64,000 bases of DNA from NCBI RefSeq assembly GCF_003589925.1, contig NZ_CP032382.1:2604001-2668000 (forward strand), written 5' to 3'. This document shows positions 52,241-61,678 of the stretch, piece by piece (the stretch's first letter is position 1; each line of letters opens with the position of its first letter). Source of the stretch: Chryseolinea soli (lineage in GTDB: Bacteria; Bacteroidota; Bacteroidia; Cytophagales; Cyclobacteriaceae). A program made the translations under genes and the position numbers. The notes beneath the pieces are model-generated. The model saw only the letters and a program-made list of their open reading frames with translations, did no database searches and was not told the DNA's origin.

Positions 52241-53665
52241 TTATTCTGTTGAGTTGCTGTAGTGAAGGGTCTTCGCCGGCCGTTGGCGGTGCCAGATCAT
52301 GCCCAGCTTGGCCGTGACCGATTTTACTTTGAGGAGCATGTTGCTAATGTTCAAAGCATGCTGCGATCCCTTTGCCCACTGAACTTCGTTGATCACATGT
52401 CGCACTGCAAAATCATAATACCGCCTCGAATACGACCGCTTGAAATCGATCTCCCGGTCCGTGCTGGTGGCCCATTCCAAAGAAGTGGTTTGATCGGCTT
52501 CCACCTCCTGGTAAAGCTCCGTGCCCCGGATGGGATAAGCAACGGTGATGGTGAAATGATCCGGGTTGGATTCTTTGAGATGATGAATGGTTTCCTCGAT
52601 GTCGGCTTCCGTTTCGCCGGGATAGCCCAACATGATGAAGGTGCCCGTTTCGATGCCATAATTTTTGGTGAGCCGGATCATGTCGCGCACCTGGTTCACG
52701 TCCACGCGGCGGTCCATGAGGTCGATCACTTTTTGGGAACCGCTTTCGGCGCCAATCCATACGCGGAAGCATCCCGTTTCTTTGAGCAACCGGATCACTT
52801 CATCGTTCATGCGATCGGCGCGCGTAATGCATTCGTAAGGAATGACGAGCTCTCTTTTTTGCAACTCGTCGCGAAAAGCGGTCAGCCATTTGTGACTGAT
52901 GGTAAAAACATCATCTACAAACCAGAGGCTGTCAGGCCGGTACTCGCGTTGCAGCGTTTCCAGTTCGTCGGCAACTTTTTCAGGTGACCTTCTCCGGTAA
53001 CTTAAGCCATAAACGGCACGGCTGCACCACTTACAGGTATACGGACAACCGCGCATCGTGCTCACCGAGATAGCATTGGTGCCATGCCGTTCCTTCCAGG
53101 CCTCGAGATAGCGATGAAGATCTATTTTGTGACGGGCCGGTACCAGCTCGTTGATGTCTTTGATCTTGTCGCGTTCCGGATTTTCAACAAAGCGATCGTC
53201 CTGAAGAAAGGCAATACCTTTTATGTCTTTAAGAAATGAGCCAGGAATGTACTGGTGTTCAGAAAGTGTTGTCACCAACTCCCTCATCGTTTCTTCGCCC
53301 TCGCCGATGGCGATGATGTCGGCGCCGGCACGCAGGAAATTCTCGGCGCTGTGTTTCACTTCGGGGCCGCCGAGGATGACGCGGGTAGCGGGTAAATTCT
53401 TTTTTACAAAGCGAATGGTCTCCAGGATATTCAGCTTGGTCATCAGATTCACATAAAGCGCCAGCAGGGGTGGCTTCGTATGCAAGAGGTGGTCCTGAAA
53501 ATTTCTTTTAGAAGAGAAGGTGGTGTCGTAGACTTCGTTTTTGATCGCGTGCCTTTCCAGGTACGCCGCGATGTAGAGGATGCCCAGCGGCGGGTAGGGT
53601 CGCATGATGCGCTGCTCTTTCACATCGTCTTCTAAAAAATATCCATGCGAGAGCAGTACGTCCAT
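52241..53665 (-). CDS. B12-binding-type radical SAM protein (operon gene 4)
   Basis: A 474-residue enzyme with an N-terminal cobalamin-binding-like region (about 1-140: RPYPPLGILYIAAYL, VILGGPEV, GEGEET). The radical SAM cluster is RGCPYTCKWC (Cys207, Cys211, Cys214). The barrel continues with VWIGAESGSQKVIDLMDR and IMLGYPGETEADIEE. It is a paralogue of the radical SAM gene at 54501 (shared YPPLG and AYPIRGTELY/SYPLPGTKFY). Likely performs a methylation, cyclisation or rearrangement. The substrate is unknown. Confidence 0.83.
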   Translation of the reverse strand: MDVLLSHGYFLEDDVKEQRIMRPYPPLGILYIAAYLERHAIKNEVYDTTFSSKRNFQDHLLHTKPPLLALYVNLMTKLNILETIRFVKKNLPATRVILGGPEVKHSAENFLRAGADIIAIGEGEETMRELVTTLSEHQYIPGSFLKDIKGIAFLQDDRFVENPERDKIKDINELVPARHKIDLHRYLEAWKERHGTNAISVSTMRGCPYTCKWCSRAVYGLSYRRRSPEKVADELETLQREYRPDSLWFVDDVFTISHKWLTAFRDELQKRELVIPYECITRADRMNDEVIRLLKETGCFRVWIGAESGSQKVIDLMDRRVDVNQVRDMIRLTKNYGIETGTFIMLGYPGETEADIEETIHHLKESNPDHFTITVAYPIRGTELYQEVEADQTTSLEWATSTDREIDFKRSYSRRYYDFAVRHVINEVQWAKGSQHALNISNMLLKVKSVTAKLGMIWHRQRPAKTLHYSNSTE

Positions 53666-53701
53666 GGCGGTTCGGTGCTTATGCTGCGGAGGAAGAAAAT
53701 T

Positions 53702-54499
53702 TCATAGAAGCCGGAGGTCTATGAGGAAATGATCGGCCATGCTTCCCAGGAAAGAGAACCGGTCCAGCGCTTGCTCCATCCGGTTGAGTTGGAGCAGAAG
53801 TCCTTTTTTGCGCGAAAAGAAATTTTCAAAATAGGAGGGTGGAATGGCAAACCCCACTGGTTTGGTGGTCACGTGACGGAAGGCGTGCTTCGACCATTTT
53901 TTTATTTGCGCGGGGGTGTAGTACCAGGTTTTCATCTGCGTGCCTTGCAGATCGGCCATCACTTCTTTCTGGGTCATCCGGCGGAAAGCCCGCAGGAAAC
54001 GGAGCTTCATCAGGAAGTAGTTGGTCTCCCAAAGACAAAATTTTGGCATGACCACGGCAACAAAGCGACCGCCGGGTGAAAGAATGGATGGAATTTTGGC
54101 CAGCAGCTTTTGCATGGCTTCGGGATTGATACAATTCAAACCGCCGAAGTTGGAGAAGACCAGGTCGAATTTTTTATCAAAAAGCGTATCGTCAAAACTA
54201 TCGAGATCGAGGTATTGGGAGCTGATCTTGTTTTGCATGGAATATTGCTGGGCCTTTTGCATGGTCACCTTCAGCATTTCTTCCGAAACATCGGTGGCCA
54301 CGATGTTGAAGCCCTTTTCGCTAAACAGCAAGGCATCTTCCCCCGTACCGCAATTCAATTCCAGGATTTCCAGCCCGTTCAATTCGGGGGTGATCTTTTC
54401 CAGGTACGACCAAACCCTTTTTCTTTGCAATTGGCCAATGGCGCTCCGGGTGAACTGGGAGTCGTAGGAGGTGGCGATATGATCGAAGGGGGCTGCCAT
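53702..54499 (-). CDS. Class I SAM-dependent methyltransferase (operon gene 3)
   Basis: A 265-residue methyltransferase with DHIATSYDSQFTRS at the N-terminus, motif I ILELNCGTGEDAL and motif II IVATDVSEEM. The C-terminal extension is hydrophobic-basic (residues about 160-265), possibly binding a lipid-like acceptor. It starts 1 bp after the preceding radical SAM gene and is followed by another with 36 bp between. Similar context but low similarity to operon gene 5. Confidence 0.8.
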   Translation of the reverse strand: MAAPFDHIATSYDSQFTRSAIGQLQRKRVWSYLEKITPELNGLEILELNCGTGEDALLFSEKGFNIVATDVSEEMLKVTMQKAQQYSMQNKISSQYLDLDSFDDTLFDKKFDLVFSNFGGLNCINPEAMQKLLAKIPSILSPGGRFVAVVMPKFCLWETNYFLMKLRFLRAFRRMTQKEVMADLQGTQMKTWYYTPAQIKKWSKHAFRHVTTKPVGFAIPPSYFENFFSRKKGLLLQLNRMEQALDRFSFLGSMADHFLIDLRLL

Positions 54500-54500
54500 G

Positions 54501-55973
54501 TTACCGCGAATTTGGGATGGTAGAGTCTTTTAAGATACGAAGTCTTTTGGATAAAAGTGTGACACGGGCTCCGAAATAAAACGTACCTAGGCCTTGTTTG
54601 AGGTCCTTATACGTAAGACGCAAAGGACTGCGCATAAGTTTCTTCAAACTGGCATAACCTTTTTGTTTTCGATACACGTAGTGCACGTACCGGTGTAACG
54701 CTTTATAATACGCATTGTTAAAAGTGCTTTTAAAGAGCATGGCCAAATCATCGGAATCGGACCAATTTTGCTTTTCCAGGAGCTGCCCTTTCACGTTTTC
54801 ATAAAATTTTGTGCCCGGCAGGGGGTAGGAAATGGAAATCCCCACTTCTTCGGGCATCAATTCCAGCACCATCCGCAGGGTTGCCTGGATGTCGGTTTCC
54901 GTTTCGCCGGGGTAGCCGAATTGCAGAAAGAATCCCACGGCGATGCCATGCGTCTTTAACAGCCGGGTTGCCTCATAGATCTGTTCTACGGTCGTGCCCT
55001 TGTCCATGGCATCCAAAACGCTCTGTGACCCGGATTCAGCGCCCACCCAAACCGTTCGGGCGCCCGAGGCCGCCAGGGCGTCGATCACCTCGTCTTCCAG
55101 CAAGAGGTCCACACGGGACTGGATTTTGTAGGTAAAAGCCAGCTTTCGCTCCTTTACAAGGCGATTAAATTCCCGCACCCAACCCGGTCGCAGCCCGAAA
55201 ATATCGTCGCTCATCCAAAAATGGTCAGGATGGTGGTGCTCCAATAAAAAAGCGATCTCATCCACTACATGTTGCGGCGACCGCGAGGTGTAGCGGTTTC
55301 CATAGATCGGTTTTGCGCACCAGTTGCATTTGAAAGGACATCCTCTGGTGGTGGCCAGGTTTAGCGAAAAATAGCCATGATGTTTTAGCCACAAGGCGCG
55401 GTAGGATTCCATATCCACCAGGTCCCACGCCGGCAGGGGCAGGGCATCCAGGTCGCGCAGCACGGGTCGGGCCGGGGTTAGGATGGTCGTTCCGTTTTCG
55501 CGAAAGGCCAGTCCTTGTACAGCCGACACGTCGCCTTGTTTTTCGAGCGTGTCGATCAGTTGTTTTAAGGTTTCTTCTCCTTCGCCACGGATCACGTAGT
55601 CCACGTGATGTTGAAAATATTTTTCGTAATGATCCGTTGCGTCAGAGCTGCAGATGATCACCGTGCACCCGCGCTTCCGGCTTTCTTCGGCCATCACAAA
55701 AGCGGCCTCGCGCATCACGGTGAGACACATTTTGGTGAGGTAGTTAAAACCGTCGTCATAGATCACCACATAGTTGGGGCGGTGCTCGGTCAGGGCCGGC
55801 ACGATCGCGTCCGGGCCATCTTTCAAATTGTTGTCCAACAATGCGACGTCATGCCCTTGCGTGCGCATCACGGCTGCGGCCAGCAGGGTGCCCAACGGTG
55901 GGTATGGTTGTTTGAAGCGCCACTGTTTGGGGTCGCGCTTGTAGAAATATGAATGCGTGAACAGGATCTTCAT
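54501..55973 (-). CDS. B12-binding-type radical SAM protein (operon gene 2)
   Basis: A 490-residue enzyme. The N-terminal cobalamin-binding-like domain includes QPYPPLGTLLAAAVM and IRGEGEETL. The cluster is RGCPFKCNWC (Cys212, Cys216, Cys219). The TIM-like barrel includes VWVGAESGSQSVLDAMDKG and FFLQFGYPGETETDI. The C-terminus is basic and hydrophobic (about residues 420-490). It is 16 bp after the nucleotidyltransferase gene and 1 bp before a methyltransferase. Paralogue of operon gene 4; the product is unknown. Confidence 0.83.
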   Translation of the reverse strand: MKILFTHSYFYKRDPKQWRFKQPYPPLGTLLAAAVMRTQGHDVALLDNNLKDGPDAIVPALTEHRPNYVVIYDDGFNYLTKMCLTVMREAAFVMAEESRKRGCTVIICSSDATDHYEKYFQHHVDYVIRGEGEETLKQLIDTLEKQGDVSAVQGLAFRENGTTILTPARPVLRDLDALPLPAWDLVDMESYRALWLKHHGYFSLNLATTRGCPFKCNWCAKPIYGNRYTSRSPQHVVDEIAFLLEHHHPDHFWMSDDIFGLRPGWVREFNRLVKERKLAFTYKIQSRVDLLLEDEVIDALAASGARTVWVGAESGSQSVLDAMDKGTTVEQIYEATRLLKTHGIAVGFFLQFGYPGETETDIQATLRMVLELMPEEVGISISYPLPGTKFYENVKGQLLEKQNWSDSDDLAMLFKSTFNNAYYKALHRYVHYVYRKQKGYASLKKLMRSPLRLTYKDLKQGLGTFYFGARVTLLSKRLRILKDSTIPNSR

Positions 55974-55989
55974 GCGCCACTATCTTTTA

Positions 55990-56949
55990 CTAGCCTTGTT
56001 CTTCTGCGCAACTCCGCAAGGGCGACAGGCCAAAGGCTTTCACTTTGTCGGCATACAGCTCCAGGACCTTGCGCTGATAATTGCGGGGATGATTTTTAGA
56101 AGCATGATCTTTCGTCTTGAACGCTACCTTGAAATCGGCATCGGAATATTCGCGCCGGTACAATTTTTCCCAGCGTTTCAACGTCATCCTTTTGAGATGA
56201 TGGTCTAGCCTGGAAAACGGTGCGAGGTTGAAAAATGCTTCGAGTATCTTTTTTATGCCGCGACGATTCGAGCGCGCTACGTCTTCGGTTGCACGTGGCC
56301 GGAAGTTGGGGAAGAAGCCCGTCAGCCAGGGATTGGCCTTCAGAAGATGGTGGTAATGTTCCGCGCCATACAACGGCAGCGCGGTGGCCAGCTCGGTGGC
56401 CGTGAATAGATTTTTTTCCTCAATCTCCAAATGCTGCTCGTCAACAAAATAGTTCACACAAAAATATTTGTGCGAGTTGAAAAGAAAGATCCGCTTATAC
56501 ATCACCAGCAACGTCCGGGCAATCCATAGCCGGCCTGGCGCCGTGACGATAAAGAAGTCCAGGTCGGACTTCTCATCCATATAGCCTTTCGAGAGCGAAC
56601 CGGAGGCCATGACACCACGAACAAACGGGAAGCTACCAATAAAGCGCCCCTTTTTGCGCGCAACGACCGTGAGCCGCTCGGCTTCCGCATTGCCTTTGGC
56701 CCGGCGCTTGGCATCGTGCTCGTTGTCCTGAATGCCAAAAAAATCTCCGAACTGTGAAATATAGCGATGCGCGGTAAGGGCTTTCAATCGCGAGTGGATA
56801 TAGTCTTCGTGCTCCAGCGGTGCACCCAGGAAACGGTGGACTTCATCCGCCTTCAGTGGATAATGGAAGATGTCATAATAGAGCAGGGTACGCAGGATGT
56901 GTTCATCCACTGCGTTCAACACCATGCGGTCCGGCAGAGCTACGGTCAT
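55990..56949 (-). CDS. Nucleotidyltransferase-domain protein with winged helix (operon gene 1)
   Basis: A 319-residue protein; the ATG at 56949 is preferred over a TTG at 56958. The N-terminal about 65 residues (ILRTLLYYDIFHYPLKADEVHRFLG) look like a winged-helix unit. A pol-beta-type nucleotidyltransferase follows: ASGSLSKGYMDEKSDLDFF (Ser118, Asp129, Asp131), the GS...DxD pattern. The C-terminus is basic. It is the first gene of a six-gene operon; it could adenylylate or guanylylate a substrate or carrier. Its role with radical SAM enzymes is unknown. Confidence 0.7.
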   Translation of the reverse strand: MTVALPDRMVLNAVDEHILRTLLYYDIFHYPLKADEVHRFLGAPLEHEDYIHSRLKALTAHRYISQFGDFFGIQDNEHDAKRRAKGNAEAERLTVVARKKGRFIGSFPFVRGVMASGSLSKGYMDEKSDLDFFIVTAPGRLWIARTLLVMYKRIFLFNSHKYFCVNYFVDEQHLEIEEKNLFTATELATALPLYGAEHYHHLLKANPWLTGFFPNFRPRATEDVARSNRRGIKKILEAFFNLAPFSRLDHHLKRMTLKRWEKLYRREYSDADFKVAFKTKDHASKNHPRNYQRKVLELYADKVKAFGLSPLRSCAEEQG

Positions 56950-56958
56950 ACGACGCAA

Positions 56959-57265
56959 GTTTTGAGTTTCTATCCTTCGTCCACGGGTGAAAACAGTGCA
57001 AACTACACAACTGTTATCCAGACCATGGAATAAGAATGTAAAAAACTAAAATGGGGTAAAACGTCAGGGGAGTTGACGGACGGTTTAAAGGTAATGAAAT
57101 TTACGGCATAGCGGCGAGGCGAAAAGACAATATTTTTTCGAGAAAAGAGCAACTTGAGTTGTAACTTGACATAGCGACTCCGATAACGTTACGATTTTTC
57201 TTGTTATTGTTTCAAAACCTTTACAATAGTTAAACTAAGTTCCTGGTTCTTCCTTTTTCATTCCA
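56959..57265. other. Divergent intergenic region between two accessory transcription units
   Basis: About 307 bp without a supported gene. TTGACA at 57166-57171 is followed 18 nt later by TACGATTT (57190-57197), a weak match to TAnnTTTG, on the plus strand toward the methyltransferase gene. Otherwise nothing stands out. The opposite strand should hold the promoter of the six-gene operon, but no clean box was seen. Confidence 0.3.
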
Positions 57266-58063
57266 ATGAGACTTGCGGATATTCTTATAGATCCAGACCA
57301 TTTTCGTGAGGAAGACAAATTGTATGTCACCAGGAACCCATCCACCTTTAATGACTTTGAAAGGTATTATAGTAAAGTAAGACATCAAGAGAAAAGGATA
57401 TTGTCAATTGAGACCATTCGTAGACTTCCCATGGTACCAACGTCACATCCCCATTTTAAAGAGTGGCAAGTGCGGCAATTTTCTTCGCAAAAACTCATCT
57501 TCTATTTAAACAAGAAAAATAACTCCGTCGTACTGGAGTTGGGGTGTGGTAATGGCTGGCTCTCCGGCACGCTGGCAAGAAGTTTAGATGCCATGGTAGT
57601 CGGTGTCGATGTGCAACAGACTGAACTCAAACAAGCAGTCCATGCTTTTGGTGAGCAGCAGAATTTATATTTTATGTATGCCAATATTTTAGATGATCTG
57701 TTTAAAGAGCAATCGATAGATACTATCATTCTGGCGGCCTCGGTCCAGTATTTTAAAGATTTTAATAAACTGATTTTAAAATTACTCTCCCTCCTAAAGA
57801 ACACAGGTGAAATACACATCATCGACAGCCCGTTTTACGAATCCCTAAACGATGTTTTGCTTGCCAAACAAAGAAGCGACCGTCATTTCTCTCTCATGGG
57901 CACGCCCGAAATGTGTGACAAGTATTTTCATCATTCGTTCCAACAACTGGCGCAGTACAATTATCAGGTCTTTTATAATCCCAAGTCTGTAATTTCTCGG
58001 GTCAAGAGAAGGGTACTTAAAATGTCGCAAGGCGTATTTCCTTGGATTTGCATTCGGAAATAG
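57266..58063 (+). CDS. Class I SAM-dependent methyltransferase (stand-alone)
   Basis: A 265-residue methyltransferase with motif I VLELGCGNGWLSGTL (about residues 90-104), motif II VGVDVQQTEL and post-motif VQYFKDFNKL. The N-terminal about 80 residues (DPDHFREEDKLYV...) are a cap found in secondary-metabolism methyltransferases. It lies divergently beside the six-gene operon and may act in the same pathway. It is visibly more AT-rich than acs downstream. Acceptor unknown. Confidence 0.75.
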   Translation: MRLADILIDPDHFREEDKLYVTRNPSTFNDFERYYSKVRHQEKRILSIETIRRLPMVPTSHPHFKEWQVRQFSSQKLIFYLNKKNNSVVLELGCGNGWLSGTLARSLDAMVVGVDVQQTELKQAVHAFGEQQNLYFMYANILDDLFKEQSIDTIILAASVQYFKDFNKLILKLLSLLKNTGEIHIIDSPFYESLNDVLLAKQRSDRHFSLMGTPEMCDKYFHHSFQQLAQYNYQVFYNPKSVISRVKRRVLKMSQGVFPWICIRK

Positions 58064-58395
58064 AAATCTTTTTTTGCGCCAGCTTTTCCATACACGAGAT
58101 CAACTCTACTTCCCTGGTCAGTCAGACTTCGTCCGATAGATACCCAAGTCAAGTACATATGACAGGGTCAAAAAATCGGTGTGCGATGTGCGCGAGTTTT
58201 TGTGCCTGGGGAACCGGGACAAGGGGAGCTTCAGGTGAAATACGGAGGGGACAGCCCTGGAGCGTTGCCTGACATTAAAAAGATTTAAAATTTTCTAAAT
58301 GTGCTCGCCACACATGAAAACAATATTTGAATTTCCAGAAAAAGAGTAGAATTTTATCACCCGTGTCTTTACAACATAAATCCGGACGCAACCCT
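58064..58395. other. Intergenic region between the methyltransferase and acs
   Basis: About 330 bp with no supported ORF and no clear promoter box or terminator. AT-rich sequence near 58275 (AAAAAGATTTAAAATTTTC) could hold the acs promoter, but I see no consensus. Confidence 0.3.
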
Positions 58396-60291
58396 ATGAA
58401 TACAACCCTTTCTTCCTTCGACGCCTACGCAGAACAGTACCAGAAAAGTATCGCAAACCCTGAAGATTTTTGGAGCAACATCGCCGCCGACTTCAAGTGG
58501 CGCAAAAAATGGGACAAGGTATTGGAGTGGGATTTTCACAAGGCCGAGGTGAAGTGGTTTGTCGGTGGCAAGCTGAACATCACTGAAAACTGTATCGACC
58601 GCCACCTGCCCCAGCGCGCAAACCAAACGGCCATTATCTGGGAACCCAACGACCCCAAAGACGAAGCCAAGCACATTACCTATAAGGAGCTGCACGAGCA
58701 AGTGAGCAAAGTCGGCAACATGCTTCGCGCGCAAGGCGTGAAGAAGGGCGACCGCGTGTGCATCTATATGCCCATGATCCCCGAACTAGCCTATGCAGTG
58801 TTAGCCTGTGCCCGCATTGGTGCTGTACACTCTGTTGTGTTTGCCGGGTTTTCGGCCGGCTCCATTGCCGACCGCATCCAGGATTCCGGTTGCAGCGTGG
58901 TGATCACCTCCGACGGTTCGTTCCGCGGTGAGAAAAAGCTCGACCTCAAAAGCATCGTCGACGAAGCCCTGGAGAAATGCCCCACGGTGAAGACGGCCAT
59001 CGTTTTCCAAAAACTGAAGCTCGGCGTCAAAATGAAAGCCGGCCGCGATTTGTGGTGGCATGAAGAAATTGCCAAGGTCTCTGCCGACTGTCCGCCCGAA
59101 GAAATGGACGCCGAAGACATGCTGTTCATCCTTTATACTTCAGGCTCGACCGGCAAACCCAAAGGCATGGTGCATACCTGCGGTGGGTACATGGTCTATA
59201 TAAACTATACGTTCCGGACCGCCTTCCAATACCGCGACGGCCAGGTATACTGGTGCACGGCCGACCTGGGATGGATCACGGGCCATTCCTATATTCTATA
59301 CGGCCCGCTGTCGGCGGGTGGCACTACCGTGATCTTCGAAGGCATTCCGTCGTGGCCCGATATGGGGCGCTTCTGGCAGGCGATCGAGCGGCATAAGGTG
59401 AATATTTTTTATACGGCACCCACGGCCATTCGCTCCCTGGAAAAAGCGCCGTTGAGCTTTGTTGAGAAATATGACCTGTCTTCCCTGGAAGTATTGGGCT
59501 CCGTGGGTGAACCCATCAATGAAGAAGCCTGGCATTGGTACAACAAAAATATCGGCAAAGAAAAATGCCCCATCATCGACACATGGTGGCAAACCGAAAC
59601 CGGCGGCTTCATGATCTCGCCCATTGCCAACGTAACAAAACTGAAACCCGCCCATGCCACGCTGCCCCTACCGGGCGTGCAACCGGCGGTGATGGACGAA
59701 AACGGAAAAGAGTTGACAACAAACGGCGTGGAAGGACGTCTCACCATAAAATTCCCCTGGCCCTCCATGGCCCGTACCATCTATGGCGACCACAAGCGTT
59801 TTTTTGAAACGTATTTTTCAACATTCCCCGGCAAATATTTCACCGGCGACGGTTGCAAACGCGATGAAGAAGGCTACTACAGAATAACGGGACGGGTAGA
59901 CGACATCATCATCGTTTCCGGCCACAACATGGGCACAGCCGAAGTGGAGAGCGCCATCGACGAACATCACGAAGTATGCGAAACGGCCGTAGTGGGCTAT
60001 CCCCACGACATCAAAGGTCAAGGCATCTATGCGTTCGTCATCCTTTATCATCCGCCGAAGGACGAGGAGAAACTTCGCGGCGAGATCAAGGAAACCGTTT
60101 CCAAGATCATTGGCCCCATCGCCAAACCGGACAAGATCCAGTTCGTGAGCGGGCTGCCCAAAACGCGTTCGGGGAAGATCATGCGCCGCATTTTGCGCAA
60201 GGTCGCGGAAGGCGATACCTCCAATTTGGGCGACACCACAACCCTGTTGGATCCGGCCGTGGTGGACGAGATCAAAGCAGGGGCGTTGTAG
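58396..60291 (+). CDS. acs: Acetyl-CoA synthetase
   Basis: AMP-forming acetate-CoA ligase, 631 residues. Motifs: ILYTSGSTGKPKG (A3, P-loop), DTWWQTETGG (A5), GRVDDIIIVSGHNMGTAEVE (A8 hinge) and PKTRSGKIMRRILRK, where the A10 lysine is the site usually acetylated for control. ATG at 58396 chosen, as the family N-terminus begins there and an upstream TTG lacks support. It is cytoplasmic, converting acetate to acetyl-CoA. A single gene. Confidence 0.96.
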   Translation: MNTTLSSFDAYAEQYQKSIANPEDFWSNIAADFKWRKKWDKVLEWDFHKAEVKWFVGGKLNITENCIDRHLPQRANQTAIIWEPNDPKDEAKHITYKELHEQVSKVGNMLRAQGVKKGDRVCIYMPMIPELAYAVLACARIGAVHSVVFAGFSAGSIADRIQDSGCSVVITSDGSFRGEKKLDLKSIVDEALEKCPTVKTAIVFQKLKLGVKMKAGRDLWWHEEIAKVSADCPPEEMDAEDMLFILYTSGSTGKPKGMVHTCGGYMVYINYTFRTAFQYRDGQVYWCTADLGWITGHSYILYGPLSAGGTTVIFEGIPSWPDMGRFWQAIERHKVNIFYTAPTAIRSLEKAPLSFVEKYDLSSLEVLGSVGEPINEEAWHWYNKNIGKEKCPIIDTWWQTETGGFMISPIANVTKLKPAHATLPLPGVQPAVMDENGKELTTNGVEGRLTIKFPWPSMARTIYGDHKRFFETYFSTFPGKYFTGDGCKRDEEGYYRITGRVDDIIIVSGHNMGTAEVESAIDEHHEVCETAVVGYPHDIKGQGIYAFVILYHPPKDEEKLRGEIKETVSKIIGPIAKPDKIQFVSGLPKTRSGKIMRRILRKVAEGDTSNLGDTTTLLDPAVVDEIKAGAL

Positions 60292-60371
60292 GTTTTACTG
60301 CAGTTAAGAAATAAAGTCCCTCGAATGGGTGCACAGAATTTTTAAACCGCAGAGCAAAACGCTTTCTAATT

Positions 60372-61370
60372 TTATTTATTCGGACGGACCGCGTTCGTCA
60401 AAGGTTTGCCTTCCGTGAAGGCTTTCAGATTGCCCAGGGTGACTTGGGCAATTTGCGTTAGGGCCTCCTGGGTGAAAAAACCCTGGTGGGCCGTGATCAA
60501 CACGTTGGGGAAGCTCATGAGGCGCATGATCATGTCGTCGGTCACGATGTGGTCGGAGAGGTCGCGGAAGAAAAGGGATTCTTCTTGTTCATAGACATCC
60601 ACACCCAGCGCGCCGAGGTGGCCCGATTTCAATGCCTGGATAACACTCCGGGTATCGATGAGCCCGCCGCGACTGGTGTTGATGAGCATGGCGCCGGGTT
60701 TCATGCGGGCCAGCGTTTTGTCATTGATCAGGTACTTGGTGTGTTCGTTTAGCGGACAATGGAGCGAGAGTACGTCGGCCTGGGGGAGCAAGGCATCGAG
60801 GGGCATGTAGATAACACCGGCTTGTTTCAGGGCATCCTGCTCAGCCACATCATAGGCCAGCACCCGGCATCCAAAGCCCAGCATGATCCTGCAGAACACC
60901 TGGCCAATGTTGCCGGTGCCGACGACGGCCACGGTCTTTCCAAAGAGGTCGAAGCCCAGCAGGCCGGCCAGGGAAAAATTTTGTTCGCGTATGCGGTTGT
61001 AGGCTTTGTGGGTTTTCCGGTTTAGCGTCAGCATCATGGCCACGGCGTGTTCGGCCACGGCATGGGGTGAGTAGGCCGGCACGCGCACCACGGGCAGGCT
61101 GTGCCGGGCGGCGGCTGCCAGGTCCACGTTGTTAAAGCCCGCGCAGCGCAGGGCAACGATGGCCACGCCCTGGGCGGCAAGCTTTTCCAATACCACGGCA
61201 TTCACCCGGTCGTTCACAAAAACACAAACCGCCTGGGCGCCGGCGGCCAGGTTCACGGTTTGCTCGGTGAGGGGAACTTCAAAGAAATCGATGGCAAAAT
61301 CAAAGTCCCGGTTGTGGTCTTCAAAGAAGGATTTGTCATAGGACTGCGTGCTGAAGAAGGCGATTTTCAT
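60372..61370 (-). CDS. ldhA: D-lactate dehydrogenase-like 2-hydroxyacid dehydrogenase
   Basis: A 332-residue NAD-dependent enzyme reducing pyruvate or another 2-oxoacid. The Rossmann loop is VVGTGNIGQVF. The catalytic set is visible as NTSRGGLIDT (Arg), the following Glu region, and TAHQGFFTQEAL (His). HCPLNEHTKYLIN is typical of LdhA. ATG at 61370 chosen, where the MKIAFFSTQSYDK family N-terminus begins; an upstream in-frame extension is not supported. A single gene, convergent with acs. Confidence 0.88.
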   Translation of the reverse strand: MKIAFFSTQSYDKSFFEDHNRDFDFAIDFFEVPLTEQTVNLAAGAQAVCVFVNDRVNAVVLEKLAAQGVAIVALRCAGFNNVDLAAAARHSLPVVRVPAYSPHAVAEHAVAMMLTLNRKTHKAYNRIREQNFSLAGLLGFDLFGKTVAVVGTGNIGQVFCRIMLGFGCRVLAYDVAEQDALKQAGVIYMPLDALLPQADVLSLHCPLNEHTKYLINDKTLARMKPGAMLINTSRGGLIDTRSVIQALKSGHLGALGVDVYEQEESLFFRDLSDHIVTDDMIMRLMSFPNVLITAHQGFFTQEALTQIAQVTLGNLKAFTEGKPLTNAVRPNK

Positions 61371-61678
61371 AGTGGTAACATTAAGATCATGTGAAGCTGC
61401 CGTTCCGGGTTCCAAAGTGAAGCGCGTTTTGGTGATCCGCGGGATTTTCAGAATAAGATAGCGGTTTCCACCCGATTTTCGGGGGCTTCGTGTTGGTTTA
61501 GGATGATTATGCAAAATTCTTTGGGATGTATGATTTTCCCTGATTCTAAATAAAAGCGATTTCAACAGATGTTGCCGGCGCGTTACTTTTGAAATCGGTA
61601 AACGCACTCCACGTCGGACAGGATTTGTTTGGTTGACGCGATCGACGTGAATGCAAAAAAACCTCCCTCGTCGATCTT
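61371..61678. other. Divergent intergenic region between ldhA and the OmpA gene
   Basis: About 308 bp with no supported ORF. It contains the OmpA gene's TACTTTTG box and a T-rich area. On the minus strand toward ldhA the nearest word is TCACTTTG, one mismatch from TAnnTTTG. Confidence 0.4.
61584..61591 (+). promoter_or_regulatory. Candidate -7 promoter box for the OmpA-family gene
   Basis: TACTTTTG, a perfect TAnnTTTG match, 87 nt before the ATG. The -33 element is weak. Confidence 0.4.

Noticed and set aside
60338..60365. A third copy of repeat family B near the end of acs
   Set aside because: Only a few matching words (AAACCGCAGAG) remain, too little to support.
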